Below, piece after piece: positions 8,131-19,625 of a stretch of DNA of 64,000 nucleotides. The DNA lies in the NCBI RefSeq assembly GCF_023101085.1, contig NZ_CP064703.1:8778501-8842500 (forward strand), read 5' to 3'. The translations under genes and the position numbers were made by a program. This DNA is from Bradyrhizobium sp. 170 (GTDB lineage: Bacteria; Pseudomonadota; Alphaproteobacteria; Rhizobiales; Xanthobacteraceae). The notes below the pieces were generated by a model. The model worked only from the letters and a program-made list of their open reading frames with translations. It was not told the origin of the DNA and searched no databases. How positions within the stretch are numbered: the stretch's first letter is position 1; the number at the start of each line of letters is the position of its first letter.

Positions 8131-8541
8131 ATGTCCACGTATACGGCTGATCAGGACCCATCGCCCGAAGCCGAATTCATCCGCGACACCGAGCGCGCCC
8201 GACTTCGCGCGCTGGTTGAAGGCGACATCGAGGCGGCCGGGCGACTTCATGCGACCGAGTTCCAGTTGATTACGCCGATCGGAATGGCCTTGTCCAAGAA
8301 CGATTATCTGGGAGCGATTGCGAGTGGACAGATCAAATATCTCGCCTGGGAGCCTGGACCTATCGCCGTGCGGCATCACCAGAGCCACGCGGTGATCCGG
8401 TATCGCGCCAGGCTCGAAGTGGTGTTCGGCGGCCACCGGGTTGCGCCGGGTGATTACTGGCACACCGACACCTACGAACATCGCGATGGACAATGGGTGG
8501 TGGTCTGGTCGCAGGCCACCGCGGTCAGCCCGATGCCCTAG
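8131..8541 (+). CDS. NTF2-like / DUF4440-type protein
   Basis: This 136-residue protein of the NTF2-like (SnoaL/DUF4440) fold opens with a helix, RDTERARLRALVEGDIEAAGRLHATEFQLITP, and ends with a beta sheet including HTDTYEHRDGQWVVVWSQAT. Proteins of this type are small isomerase-, lyase- or ligand-binding-fold proteins, and many have no known function. An aaggagcac ribosome binding site precedes the ATG. It is probably co-transcribed with the reductase upstream. Its stop lies 70 bases before the preferred xerD start. Confidence 0.78.
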   Translation: MSTYTADQDPSPEAEFIRDTERARLRALVEGDIEAAGRLHATEFQLITPIGMALSKNDYLGAIASGQIKYLAWEPGPIAVRHHQSHAVIRYRARLEVVFGGHRVAPGDYWHTDTYEHRDGQWVVVWSQATAVSPMP

Positions 8542-8611
8542 CTTCCCTGCAATCTCTAACCGCGTGTTTGAAAAGTCTCCGTCCCGCCCCGATCATGCGC
8601 TATCAAAGCGA

Positions 8612-9568
8612 ATGCGCACCACACCTTCAGATACGAAACTGACCAACCTGTTCCTCGACATGCTCGCGGCGGAACAGGGCGCGGGCGACAACACGCTCGA
8701 CGCCTATCGCCGCGACCTCACGGATTTTTCCGAATTTCTCGGCCGAGCGGGACAAAACTTTGCCGGCGCCGGGACGGATGAGCTGCGGGACTACCTCGCC
8801 GACCTCGACACCCGCGGCTTCAAATCCTCCAGCGTGGCCCGCCGGCTGTCGGCGATGCGGCATCTGTTCCGCTTCCTCTTGAACGAGCGCATCCGCAGCG
8901 ACGATCCGGCGGCGATCCTGTCCGGCCCGAAACGCGGCCGGGGCTTGCCGAAGGTGCTGTCGATAGCGGATGTCGATCGCATGCTGACGCGGGCCAAGGA
9001 ATTGACGCTAGGCCAGAACGCTTCGCCGCAGCAGCGGCTGCGCGCGATGCGGCTGTATTGCCTGCTGGAGGTGCTCTACGCCACGGGCTTGCGCGTCTCG
9101 GAACTGGTGGCGCTGCCGCTGTCGGCCTCGCGGCGCGACGCCCGCATGATCGTGGTGCGTGGCAAGGGCAACAAGGAACGGCTGGTGCCGCTCAACGAAG
9201 CGTCGCGGCAGGCGATGGCCGATTACCTCGCGGCGATGGAAGCGCTCAAGCCCGAGAAGAAGAAGAACGCCAGCCCCTCGAAATGGCTGTTTCCCTCCTT
9301 CGGCGAGAGCGGCCATCTGACGCGGCAGCATTTTGCCCGCGACCTGAAGGAGCTGGCGGCGGCATCGGGCCTCGCGCCGCGGCTGGTCTCGCCGCACGTG
9401 CTGCGCCACGCCTTTGCCAGCCACCTGCTGCATAACGGCGCCGACCTGCGCATCGTGCAGACGCTGCTCGGCCATACCGACATCTCGACTACGCAGATCT
9501 ATACCCATGTGGTCGAGGAGCGGCTGAAAAGCCTGGTGCGCGACCTGCATCCGCTGGCGGAAAAATAA
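8612..9568 (+). CDS. xerD: Tyrosine recombinase XerD
   Basis: This 318-residue site-specific recombinase resolves chromosome dimers at dif with XerC. The N-terminal SAM-like core-binding domain covers about residues 8-95. The catalytic domain has Arg161 (TGLRVSEL), the KGNKER lysine region (185-190), His262 and Arg265 (HVLRHAFASH), His288 (LGHTDIS) and the nucleophile Tyr297 (IYTHV). The frame is open upstream to 8441 and would overlap the NTF2-like gene. The ATG at 8612 gives the family's normal start. Its position near conserved chromosomal genes and its intact catalytic set indicate the housekeeping enzyme rather than a phage integrase. Confidence 0.93.
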   Translation: MRTTPSDTKLTNLFLDMLAAEQGAGDNTLDAYRRDLTDFSEFLGRAGQNFAGAGTDELRDYLADLDTRGFKSSSVARRLSAMRHLFRFLLNERIRSDDPAAILSGPKRGRGLPKVLSIADVDRMLTRAKELTLGQNASPQQRLRAMRLYCLLEVLYATGLRVSELVALPLSASRRDARMIVVRGKGNKERLVPLNEASRQAMADYLAAMEALKPEKKKNASPSKWLFPSFGESGHLTRQHFARDLKELAAASGLAPRLVSPHVLRHAFASHLLHNGADLRIVQTLLGHTDISTTQIYTHVVEERLKSLVRDLHPLAEK

Positions 9569-9573
9569 GTCGA

Positions 9574-9661
9574 CGTAGCCCGGATGCAGCGAAGCGAAAT
9601 CCGGGGTTCTTCCCACAAGCAGCCCGAGTCCCGGATTGCGCTTCGCTCCATCCGGGCTACG
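9574..9661. repeat. Palindromic intergenic repeat, family A copy 2
   Basis: The left arm starts cgtagcccggatgcagcg and the right arm ends ccatccgggctacg, closely matching the copy at 872-961. It begins five bases after the xerD stop codon, between two genes read in the same direction. The rest of the gap (9662-9880) must hold the accA promoter; I see no clear -35/-10 pair in it. Confidence 0.85.
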
Positions 9662-9880
9662 AGAATGGATTTGTTCGCGGAGAGCTGAGCCTGCCGCCTT
9701 GACTTCCGAGCGATCTCCCCCGAAACAGCCGTCTCCCGCCCCCGCGGCCTTGTTTGGCGCGCTTTCGGCAAACCGGGTCATCCGGACCGAGATGCGCGCT
9801 AAATCATTGAAGATGCGTGCTTTCCTTAAGCGAATCGAAACCGCTTCGCCTCAAAGCACGTTGTTACCTATATTGTCTCG

Positions 9881-10843
9881 ATGCCGGATCAGATGCGCAG
9901 TTATCTCGACTTTGAAAAACCAGTTGCCGAACTAGAGGCCAAGGTCGATGAACTGCGCGCGCTGGCGGCGTCGGGCAGCGACATCGGCGACGAGATCGCG
10001 CGCATAGAGGACAAGGCGTCCCAGGCGCTGATCGACCTCTATGCCAATTTGACGCCGTGGCAGAAAACGCTGGTGGCGCGCCATCCGCAGCGCCCGCACT
10101 TCAGCGATTTCGTCAACGCGCTGATCACTGAATTCACCCCGATGGCGGGCGACCGCAAATTCGCCGAGGACGAGGCGCTGATGGGCGGCTTCGGCCGCTT
10201 CCGCGGCGAGGCGATCTGCGTGATGGGCCAGGAAAAGGGCGCCACCACCGACAGCCGTATCAAGCACAATTTCGGCATGGCGCGGCCCGAGGGCTATCGC
10301 AAGGCGGTGCGGCTGATGGAAATGGCCGACCGTTTTGGCATTCCCGTGCTGTCGATCGTCGATTCCGCCGGCGCCTATCCCGGCATCGGCGCCGAGGAGC
10401 GCGGCGTGGCGGAAGCCATCGCACGCTCGACCGACACATGCCTCTCGCTCGGCGTCCCCAATGTCGCGATCATCACCGGCGAGGGTATGTCGGGCGGCGC
10501 CATCGCCATTACAACCGCCAACCGGGTGCTGATGCTGGAACACGCGATCTACAGCGTGATCTCGCCGGAGGCGGCCTCCTCGATCCTGTGGCGCGACGGC
10601 ACCAAGGCCCAGGAAGTCGCCAACGGCATGAAGATCACGGCCCAGGACATGCTGCGCTTCGGCGTGATCGACCAGATCCTGAGAGAACCCTCCGGCGGCG
10701 CCCACCGCGATTCCGCCGCCATGATCTCGGCCACGGGCGATGCGATTGCCGAGGCCTTCAACGACTTCCGCAATCTGGACGCGGACGGCGTCCGCCGGCA
10801 GCGACGGCAGAAATTTCTCGATATCGGCCGCAAGCTCGGCTGA
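9881..10843 (+). CDS. accA: Acetyl-CoA carboxylase carboxyltransferase subunit alpha
   Basis: With AccD, this cytosolic subunit transfers the carboxyl group from biotin-BCCP to acetyl-CoA, the first committed step of fatty-acid synthesis. The 320-residue length is normal. The N-terminal helix begins MRSYLDFEKPVAELEAKV. The crotonase-fold core includes KGATTDSRIKHNFGMARPEG, SIVDSAGAYPGIGAEERG and GEGMSGGAIAI. The family-typical ISPEAASSILWRD stretch follows. The start at 9881 places the conserved MRSYLDFEKP four residues in; the in-frame ATG at 9893 is an alternative. Confidence 0.97.
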   Translation: MPDQMRSYLDFEKPVAELEAKVDELRALAASGSDIGDEIARIEDKASQALIDLYANLTPWQKTLVARHPQRPHFSDFVNALITEFTPMAGDRKFAEDEALMGGFGRFRGEAICVMGQEKGATTDSRIKHNFGMARPEGYRKAVRLMEMADRFGIPVLSIVDSAGAYPGIGAEERGVAEAIARSTDTCLSLGVPNVAIITGEGMSGGAIAITTANRVLMLEHAIYSVISPEAASSILWRDGTKAQEVANGMKITAQDMLRFGVIDQILREPSGGAHRDSAAMISATGDAIAEAFNDFRNLDADGVRRQRRQKFLDIGRKLG

Positions 10844-11132
10844 TCGACCCTTGTCCTTTCCTTTCCCCTTGATCGGCCGGCCGGCCCCGGCCGTGCATTG
10901 GTTAGCGCTGCCTTAAAGGTGCTTTATTTCGTCGGATCACTTGATTCGGCCCTAATTAGGCCCAGACCCGGTCTTTAAACTCTATTGACCATGCCTGCCG
11001 TGGAAGCGGCCGGCGCATCGCGTTCGGGTTGCGGCGCGGAAGGTCAAAGGGTACTATTTTATGCATTGGCTTCAGGGCATGTTCGCTGTGATTTGGGGTG
11101 CGAAAATGCCCAGTGGGTGTGGAGCTTAGCCT
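10844..11132. other. Intergenic region accA to L,D-transpeptidase
   Basis: No gene is supported here. A GC-rich palindrome (cggccggccggccccggccg) lies about 30 bases after accA without a following T-run, so I do not call it a terminator. A ggag ribosome binding site at 11121-11124 serves the next gene. Confidence 0.5.
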
Positions 11133-12605
11133 TTGATTAACCGTTCGCTGGTTCGCGCGCTCGTCACGTCGGCTGCTCTCGCGGGCGCAGGCGCGCTGTT
11201 GGCCAGTTGCAATGGCGACGACATCTCGCTCGCCAACAACGCCAAGGCCAACCAGCCGGTCCCGCCAAAACTGATCGCCGACATGACGGCGAAAGACATG
11301 GATCTGCAGTCGCCAATCCTGGTTCGCCTGTTCAAACAGGAAGCCGAACTGGAGATCTGGAAGCAGGACCGCTCCGGCCGTTTCGCGCTCCTGAAAACCT
11401 ATCCGATCTGCCGCTGGTCGGGCGATCTCGGGCCCAAGGTCCGCGAGGGCGACCGCCAGGCGCCGGAAGGCTTCTATGCGATTTCGCCGGCGCAGATGAA
11501 CCCGCAGTCGGCCTATTATCTCTCCTTCAACACCGGCTATCCGAACGCCTTCGACAAGGCGCTGGGGCGTACCGGCTCGCAGCTGATGGTGCATGGCGAC
11601 TGCTCATCGCGCGGCTGCTACGCAATGACCGACGAGCAGATCGCGGAAATCTATTCGCTGGGCCGCGAATCCTTCTTCGGCGGCCAGAAATCGTTCCAGC
11701 TGCAGGCCTATCCGTTCAAGATGACGGCGGCCAACATGGCCAAGCACCGCAACAACCCGAACATGCCGTTCTGGAAGATGATCAAGGAAGGCAATGATCA
11801 TTTCGAGGTGACGAAGCAGGAGCCGAAGGTCGATTTCTGCGAGAAGAAATACGTGTTCGATGCCGCCAAGCCGCCGAACGCCACGCGTGACCTGGTATTC
11901 GATGCTTCGGCGAAGTGCCCGGCCTATGTGATTCCCGACGAGGTCGCCGACGCCGTCCGCGAAAAGCAGGCCACCGATCTCGCCGAAACCGCCCGCCTGA
12001 TTGCAAAGGGAACGCCGGTCGCCCGGACCAACACCGGCATCGACGGCGGCATGCACCGGGTGTTTGCCGCCCGCGTGCCTGAGGCCAGCACTGGTCTTTC
12101 GGAACCCGGTGACGGCTCGAGCCTGTCGCTGATGGCGCGCGCCCCCGGCACCGTTCCCTCCCACGTCAATCCGCCCAAGGCGCCCTCCGATAATCTGCTG
12201 ATGGGTGCGCCGGAACCGCCGAAGCTTGCCGCAGCCCCAGCGCCCACCCCTGCAGCGGCACCGACGCGCGTCGCCAATGCGGCGCCGCCGGCCCAGAATG
12301 ACGGGTTCTTCTCCAACCTCGCCCGCAAGGTCGGTATCGGCGGCGCGGCCGACGCTACCGCCAGCACGCCGCCCTCGAAGCCGAAGGCGGCCGAGGCCAA
12401 GCAAACCGCGCCTCGTCCCGAGGCGTCGGCGCCGAAGAGCACGACGCCAAAGCATGACGTCAAACAGGCCACCGCCCGCCCGCCGCTGAGAGCCTCCGTG
12501 TCGGATGCGCCGGCCGCCCCCGCCGCCAAGGACAATCAGGTCTCGGGCTCCGCGCCGATCGTGTCGACGAACTCGTTCGACAGCCGCTTCGGAGCGGTGA
12601 AGTAA
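11133..12605 (+). CDS. L,D-transpeptidase (YkuD family) lipoprotein
   Basis: This 490-residue protein probably cross-links peptidoglycan 3-3 or tethers proteins to it. The N terminus is a lipoprotein signal peptide with lipobox LASC, the lipidated Cys being residue 26. The YkuD domain (about residues 60-230) contains the catalytic signature LMVHGDCSSRGCYAM, with the active His near 153 and Cys near 161. The C-terminal third is a long Pro/Ala-rich, low-complexity tail of the kind that spans the periplasm. The start is TTG. It is chosen because an in-frame stop lies two codons upstream, ggag sits eight bases before it, and the signal peptide begins there. Confidence 0.88.
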   Translation: MINRSLVRALVTSAALAGAGALLASCNGDDISLANNAKANQPVPPKLIADMTAKDMDLQSPILVRLFKQEAELEIWKQDRSGRFALLKTYPICRWSGDLGPKVREGDRQAPEGFYAISPAQMNPQSAYYLSFNTGYPNAFDKALGRTGSQLMVHGDCSSRGCYAMTDEQIAEIYSLGRESFFGGQKSFQLQAYPFKMTAANMAKHRNNPNMPFWKMIKEGNDHFEVTKQEPKVDFCEKKYVFDAAKPPNATRDLVFDASAKCPAYVIPDEVADAVREKQATDLAETARLIAKGTPVARTNTGIDGGMHRVFAARVPEASTGLSEPGDGSSLSLMARAPGTVPSHVNPPKAPSDNLLMGAPEPPKLAAAPAPTPAAAPTRVANAAPPAQNDGFFSNLARKVGIGGAADATASTPPSKPKAAEAKQTAPRPEASAPKSTTPKHDVKQATARPPLRASVSDAPAAPAAKDNQVSGSAPIVSTNSFDSRFGAVK

Positions 12606-12649
12606 GAAGCGCGACGCGGCTCCCCGGACTGCACAACAGCACAATGGCC

Positions 12650-12742
12650 GTCACGCCCCGCGAAAGCGGGTGTTCCTTAACGCGTATTGGAAGAACCGAA
12701 GCGGTGCGGCGTACTGGATCATCCGCTTTCGCGGAGGACGAC
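12650..12742. repeat. Palindromic intergenic repeat, family H
   Basis: The arm ccccgcgaaagcggg pairs imperfectly with ccgctttcgcgg, and cgtattgg with the inner gtactgg region. The element fills the gap between the convergent L,D-transpeptidase and secA genes. Confidence 0.65.
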
Positions 12743-12789
12743 AGCCGACAGCGGCGCGTGATGGCGTCAGCGCGCCATCACCGAAGAAA

Positions 12790-15624
<2,835 letters not shown>

Positions 15625-15865
15625 GCCAATTCCTGCCTTTGCCGTTACTTGCGTTGCAAGCCGTGACGTGGTCCACCAAGTTGCTTATCAACTCACCGTG
15701 ACGCATCGCGGCAAATACCCCCGTTCCGGGGCATCATCCGCCTAATGAGTGGGAATTAAGCAATCCTAGGTTCAACGGCAAAAAACGCAGCAAAATAAGC
15801 GCTATCGCCGCCGTACGATCGGGCACAGATATGGCTGGGTTGGGCCCTTGTCAACGTGGGTCCAT

Positions 15866-15892
15866 CTGTCAAGGAATTCATCATTTTGACAG
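15866..15892. promoter_or_regulatory. Dyad with two outward-facing TTGACA hexamers in the secA/foldase gap
   Basis: The sequence ctgtcaa (15866-15872) and its complement ttgacag (15886-15892) flank 13 bases inside the 350-base divergent gap. Each arm contains a consensus -35 hexamer, one per strand. No convincing -10 follows either, so this may instead be a regulator site. Nothing else is recognisable in 15625-15974 beyond an acaagga ribosome binding site at 15962. Confidence 0.35.
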
Positions 15893-15974
15893 ACTTTTCG
15901 CGTTGCCAAGGCCGCATGATTGGGCGAGTGTCCCGCCGCCTTTGCCGCCCCCTTCTTCAAGACAAGGATTTTCC

Positions 15975-16886
15975 ATGACCACCTCGTTCCCGGAAACGAA
16001 AACCGGCCTGCGCTTCGGCCTCGCCTCCCTGGCCGCAACGGCCTGCCTGGCTGCGATTCTGGCCGCCAGCCTGCCGGTTCGTGCCCAGGACAACCCCGTT
16101 CTCGCCAAGGTTAACGGTGTTGAGATCCGCCAGAGCGATGTGGCGCTCGCGGAAGAGGAACTCGGCCCCAGCCTCGCGCAGATGGACCCGGCGACCAAGA
16201 AGGACAACGTGCTGGCCTTCCTGATCGACCTGAAAATCGTCGCCAAGGCCGCCGAGGACAAGAAGGTCGAGAATTCCGAGGACTTCAAGAAGCGCCTGGC
16301 CTTCACCCGCAGCCGCCTGCTGATGGACAGCCTGCTCGCCACCGAAGGCAAGGCGGCGACCACCGACGACGCCATGAAGAAGGTCTATGAGGAGGCCTCC
16401 AAGCAAATCACTGGCGAAATGGAAGTTCACGCCCGGCACATTCTGGTCGAGACCGAGGACGAGGCCAAGGCGATCGCGGAAGAGCTGAAGAAGGGCGGCG
16501 ACTTCGCCGAACTGGCGAAGAAGAAGTCCAAGGACCCCGGCGCCTCCGATGGTGGCGATCTCGGCTTCTTCACCAAGGAACAGATGGTGCCGGAATTCTC
16601 CGCCGTCGCCTTCACGCTCGAACCCGGCAAGGTCTCGGATCCCGTGAAGTCGCAATTCGGCTGGCACATCATCAAGGTCGAGGAAAAGCGCAGCCGCAAG
16701 GCGCCGGACTTCGAGCAGGTAAAGGCCCAGATCGAGACCTATGTGACGCGCAAGGCCCAGGCCGAATACGTCGCCAAGCTGCGTGAAGCCGCCAAGGTCG
16801 AGCGCATGGACAAGCCGGCCGAAGCCGCCAAGCCGGACGCCGCCAAGCCCGCGGATTCCAAGATGGCGCCGCCGGCGAAGAAGTAA
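15975..16886 (+). CDS. Periplasmic parvulin-type peptidylprolyl isomerase / foldase
   Basis: This 303-residue protein carries a signal peptide (hydrophobic stretch [18 protein letters not shown], cleavage after VRA near residue 37). It then has a SurA/PrsA-like N-terminal helical region and one PpiC rotamase domain (about 150-245), with [45 protein letters not shown] and [10 protein letters not shown]. It likely helps fold exported proteins in the periplasm. The C-terminal tail is Lys/Ala/Pro-rich. The frame is open from 15831, but the ATG at 15975 has an acaagga ribosome binding site and begins the signal peptide. Confidence 0.92.
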   Translation: MTTSFPETKTGLRFGLASLAATACLAAILAASLPVRAQDNPVLAKVNGVEIRQSDVALAEEELGPSLAQMDPATKKDNVLAFLIDLKIVAKAAEDKKVENSEDFKKRLAFTRSRLLMDSLLATEGKAATTDDAMKKVYEEASKQITGEMEVHARHILVETEDEAKAIAEELKKGGDFAELAKKKSKDPGASDGGDLGFFTKEQMVPEFSAVAFTLEPGKVSDPVKSQFGWHIIKVEEKRSRKAPDFEQVKAQIETYVTRKAQAEYVAKLREAAKVERMDKPAEAAKPDAAKPADSKMAPPAKK

Positions 16887-16933
16887 AAAATCGCTGTTAC
16901 TTCTTTCAGACCGATAGTATCTACCGTCGTCAT

Positions 16934-16955
16934 GGCCGGGCCGAAGCGCCCGGCC
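16934..16955. terminator. GC-rich hairpin downstream of the foldase gene
   Basis: The arms ggccgggc and gcccggcc form an eight-pair stem with a short loop, 47 bases after the stop codon. No T-run follows, so termination here is only a possibility. It resembles half of the family D repeat at 38574. Confidence 0.35.
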
Positions 16956-17050
16956 GTTCCATGTCTGGGGACCTTGGCGACCGGCTCTCAAGGCGTGGAT
17001 GGCCGGGCCAGGTCCGGCTACGATTGAATCTGGTCGAAGAAGGTGCCCGC

Positions 17051-18292
17051 ATGTCCACCACCATCTCCCCCCTCGCCCCGACCGATGTCCCCGAGATGCC
17101 CGCGATTGCGGGCGTGAAGCTCGCGACCGCCGCCGCCGGCATCCGCTACAAGGGGCGTACCGACGTGCTGCTCGCCGTCATGGACAAGGGCACCACGGTC
17201 GCCGGCGTGTTCACCAAATCGAAATGCCCGTCCGCTCCCGTTGAATGGTGCCGCGCCAAGCTCGGCCGGGGGCAGGCCCGCGCGCTGGTGGTGAATTCCG
17301 GTAACGCCAACGCATTCACCGGCAAGACCGGCAAGCAGTCGACGGCGCTGACCGCGCAAACCGCAGCGAAGGCAGTCGGCTGCACCATCGGCGACGTGTT
17401 CCTCGCCTCCACCGGCGTGATCGGCGAGCCGCTCGACGCCACCAAATTCGACGGCGTGCTGACGACGCTGGCCGAGGCCGCCACGCCCGACCACTGGATG
17501 GCCGCTGCCAAGGCCATCATGACCACCGATACCTTCCCGAAGGTCGCAACCGCCACCGTCAAGCTCGGCAAGGCCAAGGTGACCATCAACGGCATGGCCA
17601 AGGGTGCGGGGATGATCATGCCAGATATGGCGACCATGCTGTCATTCGTGTTCACCGACGCGCCGCTGTCGCCGGCGGTGCTGCAGTCGCTGCTCAAGAG
17701 CGGCGTCGAGGACACCTTCAATGCCGTCACCATCGACAGCGACACTTCGACTTCCGATACGCTGCTGGCTTTCGCCACTGGCGCGGCCACGGCCGACGGC
17801 GCGCCGAAGATCAGCCGCGCCAGCGATCCCAGGCTGAAGGCGTTCGCCAAGGCCTTTTACGGGGTGCTGGCCAACCTCGCCGAACAGGTGGCCCGCGACG
17901 GCGAAGGCGCGCGCAAGCTGGTCGAGGTGATCGTCGAAGGCGCGACCACCAAGGCCTCGGCGCGCAAGATCGCCATGTCGATCGCGAACTCGCCGCTGGT
18001 GAAGACGGCGATCGCCGGTGAGGATGCCAATTGGGGCCGCGTGGTGATGGCGGTCGGCAAAGCCGGCGAGCCCGCCAACCGCGACAAGCTTTCGATCTCG
18101 TTCAACGGCATTCGCGTCGCGAAAAGCGGCGCGCGCGATCCATCCTACAACGAGGCGGAAGTTTCCGAAGTGATGAAAAATCCGAAGATCCAGATCAAAG
18201 TCGCGCTCGGCCTCGGCAAGGGCCGCGATCGCGTGCTGACCTGCGACCTCACCAAGGAATATGTCGCGATCAACGGCGACTACCGGTCATGA
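17051..18292 (+). CDS. argJ: Bifunctional ornithine acetyltransferase / N-acetylglutamate synthase
   Basis: This arginine-pathway enzyme moves the acetyl group from N-acetylornithine to glutamate; many homologues also make N-acetylglutamate from acetyl-CoA. It is an Ntn-type protein that cleaves itself before the threonine of the ATML motif, here Thr195 in [11 protein letters not shown], giving alpha and beta chains. Other family landmarks are [18 protein letters not shown] and the C-terminal [10 protein letters not shown]. The ATG at 17051 follows a gaagaagg ribosome binding site and gives the normal 413 residues. mutT starts 15 bases after its stop codon. Confidence 0.96.
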   Translation: MSTTISPLAPTDVPEMPAIAGVKLATAAAGIRYKGRTDVLLAVMDKGTTVAGVFTKSKCPSAPVEWCRAKLGRGQARALVVNSGNANAFTGKTGKQSTALTAQTAAKAVGCTIGDVFLASTGVIGEPLDATKFDGVLTTLAEAATPDHWMAAAKAIMTTDTFPKVATATVKLGKAKVTINGMAKGAGMIMPDMATMLSFVFTDAPLSPAVLQSLLKSGVEDTFNAVTIDSDTSTSDTLLAFATGAATADGAPKISRASDPRLKAFAKAFYGVLANLAEQVARDGEGARKLVEVIVEGATTKASARKIAMSIANSPLVKTAIAGEDANWGRVVMAVGKAGEPANRDKLSISFNGIRVAKSGARDPSYNEAEVSEVMKNPKIQIKVALGLGKGRDRVLTCDLTKEYVAINGDYRS

Positions 18293-18307
18293 GCGAGACA
18301 GCGGCGC

Positions 18308-18718
18308 ATGGCTGACATCAAGCTCACCCTCGTCGTCGCCTGCGCCCTCGTCGATGCCGACAAGCGCGTGCTGCTCGCGCAGCGCCCGGAAGGCAAGGCG
18401 CTCGCGGGGCTCTGGGAATTTCCCGGCGGCAAGGTCGAGCCCGGCGAACGGCCAGAGCAGACGCTGATCCGCGAACTGCATGAAGAGATCGGGATCGACG
18501 TCAGCGAGCCATGCCTGGCGCCGCTGACCTTTGCGAGCCACGCCTATGACAGCTTCCATCTGCTGATGCCGCTCTATATCTGCCGGCGCTGGGAAGGCTT
18601 GGTGATCGCCCGCGAGGGCCAGCAACTGGCCTGGGTCCGCGCCAACAAGCTGCGCGACTACCCGATGCCGCCCGCGGACATTCCGCTGATCCCGCATTTG
18701 ATCGATTTGTTGATGTGA
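18308..18718 (+). CDS. mutT: Nudix hydrolase, 8-oxo-dGTP diphosphatase type
   Basis: This 136-residue MutT-like protein removes oxidised guanine nucleotides from the pool. The complete Nudix box is visible as GGKVEPGERPEQTLIRELHEEIG (about residues 40-62 by pattern GX5EX7REUXEEXGU), preceded by the typical LLAQRPEGKALAGLWEFPGG-type entry. It lies 15 bases after argJ in the same direction, suggesting co-transcription. Other Nudix substrates are possible, but length and entry motif favour MutT. Confidence 0.9.
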   Translation: MADIKLTLVVACALVDADKRVLLAQRPEGKALAGLWEFPGGKVEPGERPEQTLIRELHEEIGIDVSEPCLAPLTFASHAYDSFHLLMPLYICRRWEGLVIAREGQQLAWVRANKLRDYPMPPADIPLIPHLIDLLM

Positions 18719-18737
18719 GGGGACGCATATCACTGTC

Positions 18738-18760
18738 ATGCCCGGACTTGATCCGGGCAT
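18738..18760. terminator. Hairpin after mutT (family D-like half repeat)
   Basis: The arms atgcccgga and tccgggcat form a perfect nine-pair stem with a five-base loop, 20 bases after the mutT stop. It could end the argJ-mutT transcript, but no T-run follows. It shares its sequence style with the repeat at 38574-38662. Confidence 0.45.
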
Positions 18761-18953
18761 CCATCAACTCAAAGAGTCTTCCAGCGCAGCGCCTCTTCGG
18801 CGGCACGCAGAGCCCAGACACAAAATCGCGAAAACAACCCCATGCAAAGTAGAATGGGGCCGGCTCGCCGCTCCCGTGCTGCTTGCGTCCGGGGCACGAG
18901 AAGAAAGATGATCCGTCGACATCGGCGCGGGGCTTCTGTCCCGCGTTTTGCGT

Positions 18954-19175
18954 TTAGGACCGCGGCGGCTCTTCGCTCGCCCCGGCGGCTGCCTCGTGGT
19001 GGGTCGTGACACCCGCCGAACGCAACCCGGTCAGCAATACAGTTCTTACAGAGGCAGGATCAAATCCAATATCCTTGGCGTTTGGTGGATGTGCCTCGCT
19101 GTCCTTCAATCGGAGCGCCAAGTGCAATTGCTCGCAAAGGTGCTGAACGACGAGATTGACCTGATCGTCAGTCAT
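18954..19175 (-). CDS. Small hypothetical protein (73 residues)
   Basis: The ATG at 19175 is preceded by a good aggaga ribosome binding site at the right spacing, which is the main support for this gene. The product begins MTDDQVNLVVQHLCEQLHLA, an amphipathic helical start, and ends in a polar, probably disordered tail rich in Ala and Glu. I recognise no family. The frame continues 15 codons upstream without a better signal. It lies alone at the left edge of the accessory stretch that holds the hydrolase-ClpS gene, and codon use is less GC-biased than in the surrounding core genes. Confidence 0.55.
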   Translation of the reverse strand: MTDDQVNLVVQHLCEQLHLALRLKDSEAHPPNAKDIGFDPASVRTVLLTGLRSAGVTTHHEAAAGASEEPPRS

Positions 19176-19625
19176 GATCGGCTTCTCCTGACCATCTTGC
19201 TGCCGAACTAGGTAGCACACATGAAAATTGGGTGGTACGCGATTGGACCGCCCCGGGGATCAACCTCGCGCGATTGCGCATGGGCGGGCCCCCAATCGTC
19301 CGTCAATCGGAGCAGACCGGAAGTGACTAGCGGCGACTAGAACGGCGCTTTTGACCTGAAGCGACATGCCCCGTTTGAGCAAAAAAAAGCACGGCGCTGA
19401 GGCCGGGATGCGCTCCAAAGCGGACATAGACTGGTCGCTCTGCGATAGCGCCAGCTTTTTGCATCTGGAAGTTCTTCCTCGCCGGAACAATGAGCGGGCA
19501 GCTTCGGACGTGCCAGGCATTATGACTCGTTTTTCTTCGCTATATTCATCGGCCATGAAACTTGTGTTTCTCTATGGCGCGTGCCTTCATTGCCGGATCG
19601 CGGTATGTTTTCTGGATTATGCTTC
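19176..19625. other. Gene-poor stretch before the hydrolase-ClpS gene
   Basis: I find no convincing gene in these 450 bases. The sequence has scattered stop codons, an a8 run near 19381, and a lower GC feel than the core genes. It looks like decayed DNA. A short frame (ATG at 19555) encodes [19 protein letters not shown] and ends at a TGA (19627-19629) that overlaps the next gene's ATG (ATGA), but it lacks a ribosome binding site. Confidence 0.5.

Noticed and set aside
8441..9568. A longer xerD with an N-terminal extension from 8441
   Set aside because: The extension overlaps the NTF2-like gene in another frame and has shadow-like composition. The ATG at 8612 matches the normal start of the family.
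18920..18953. Terminator hairpin (gcgggg ... cccgc then gtttt) left of the small hypothetical gene
   Set aside because: Its T-run is on the plus strand, but the adjacent gene is on the minus strand and mutT ends 200 bases earlier, so it has no clear gene to end.
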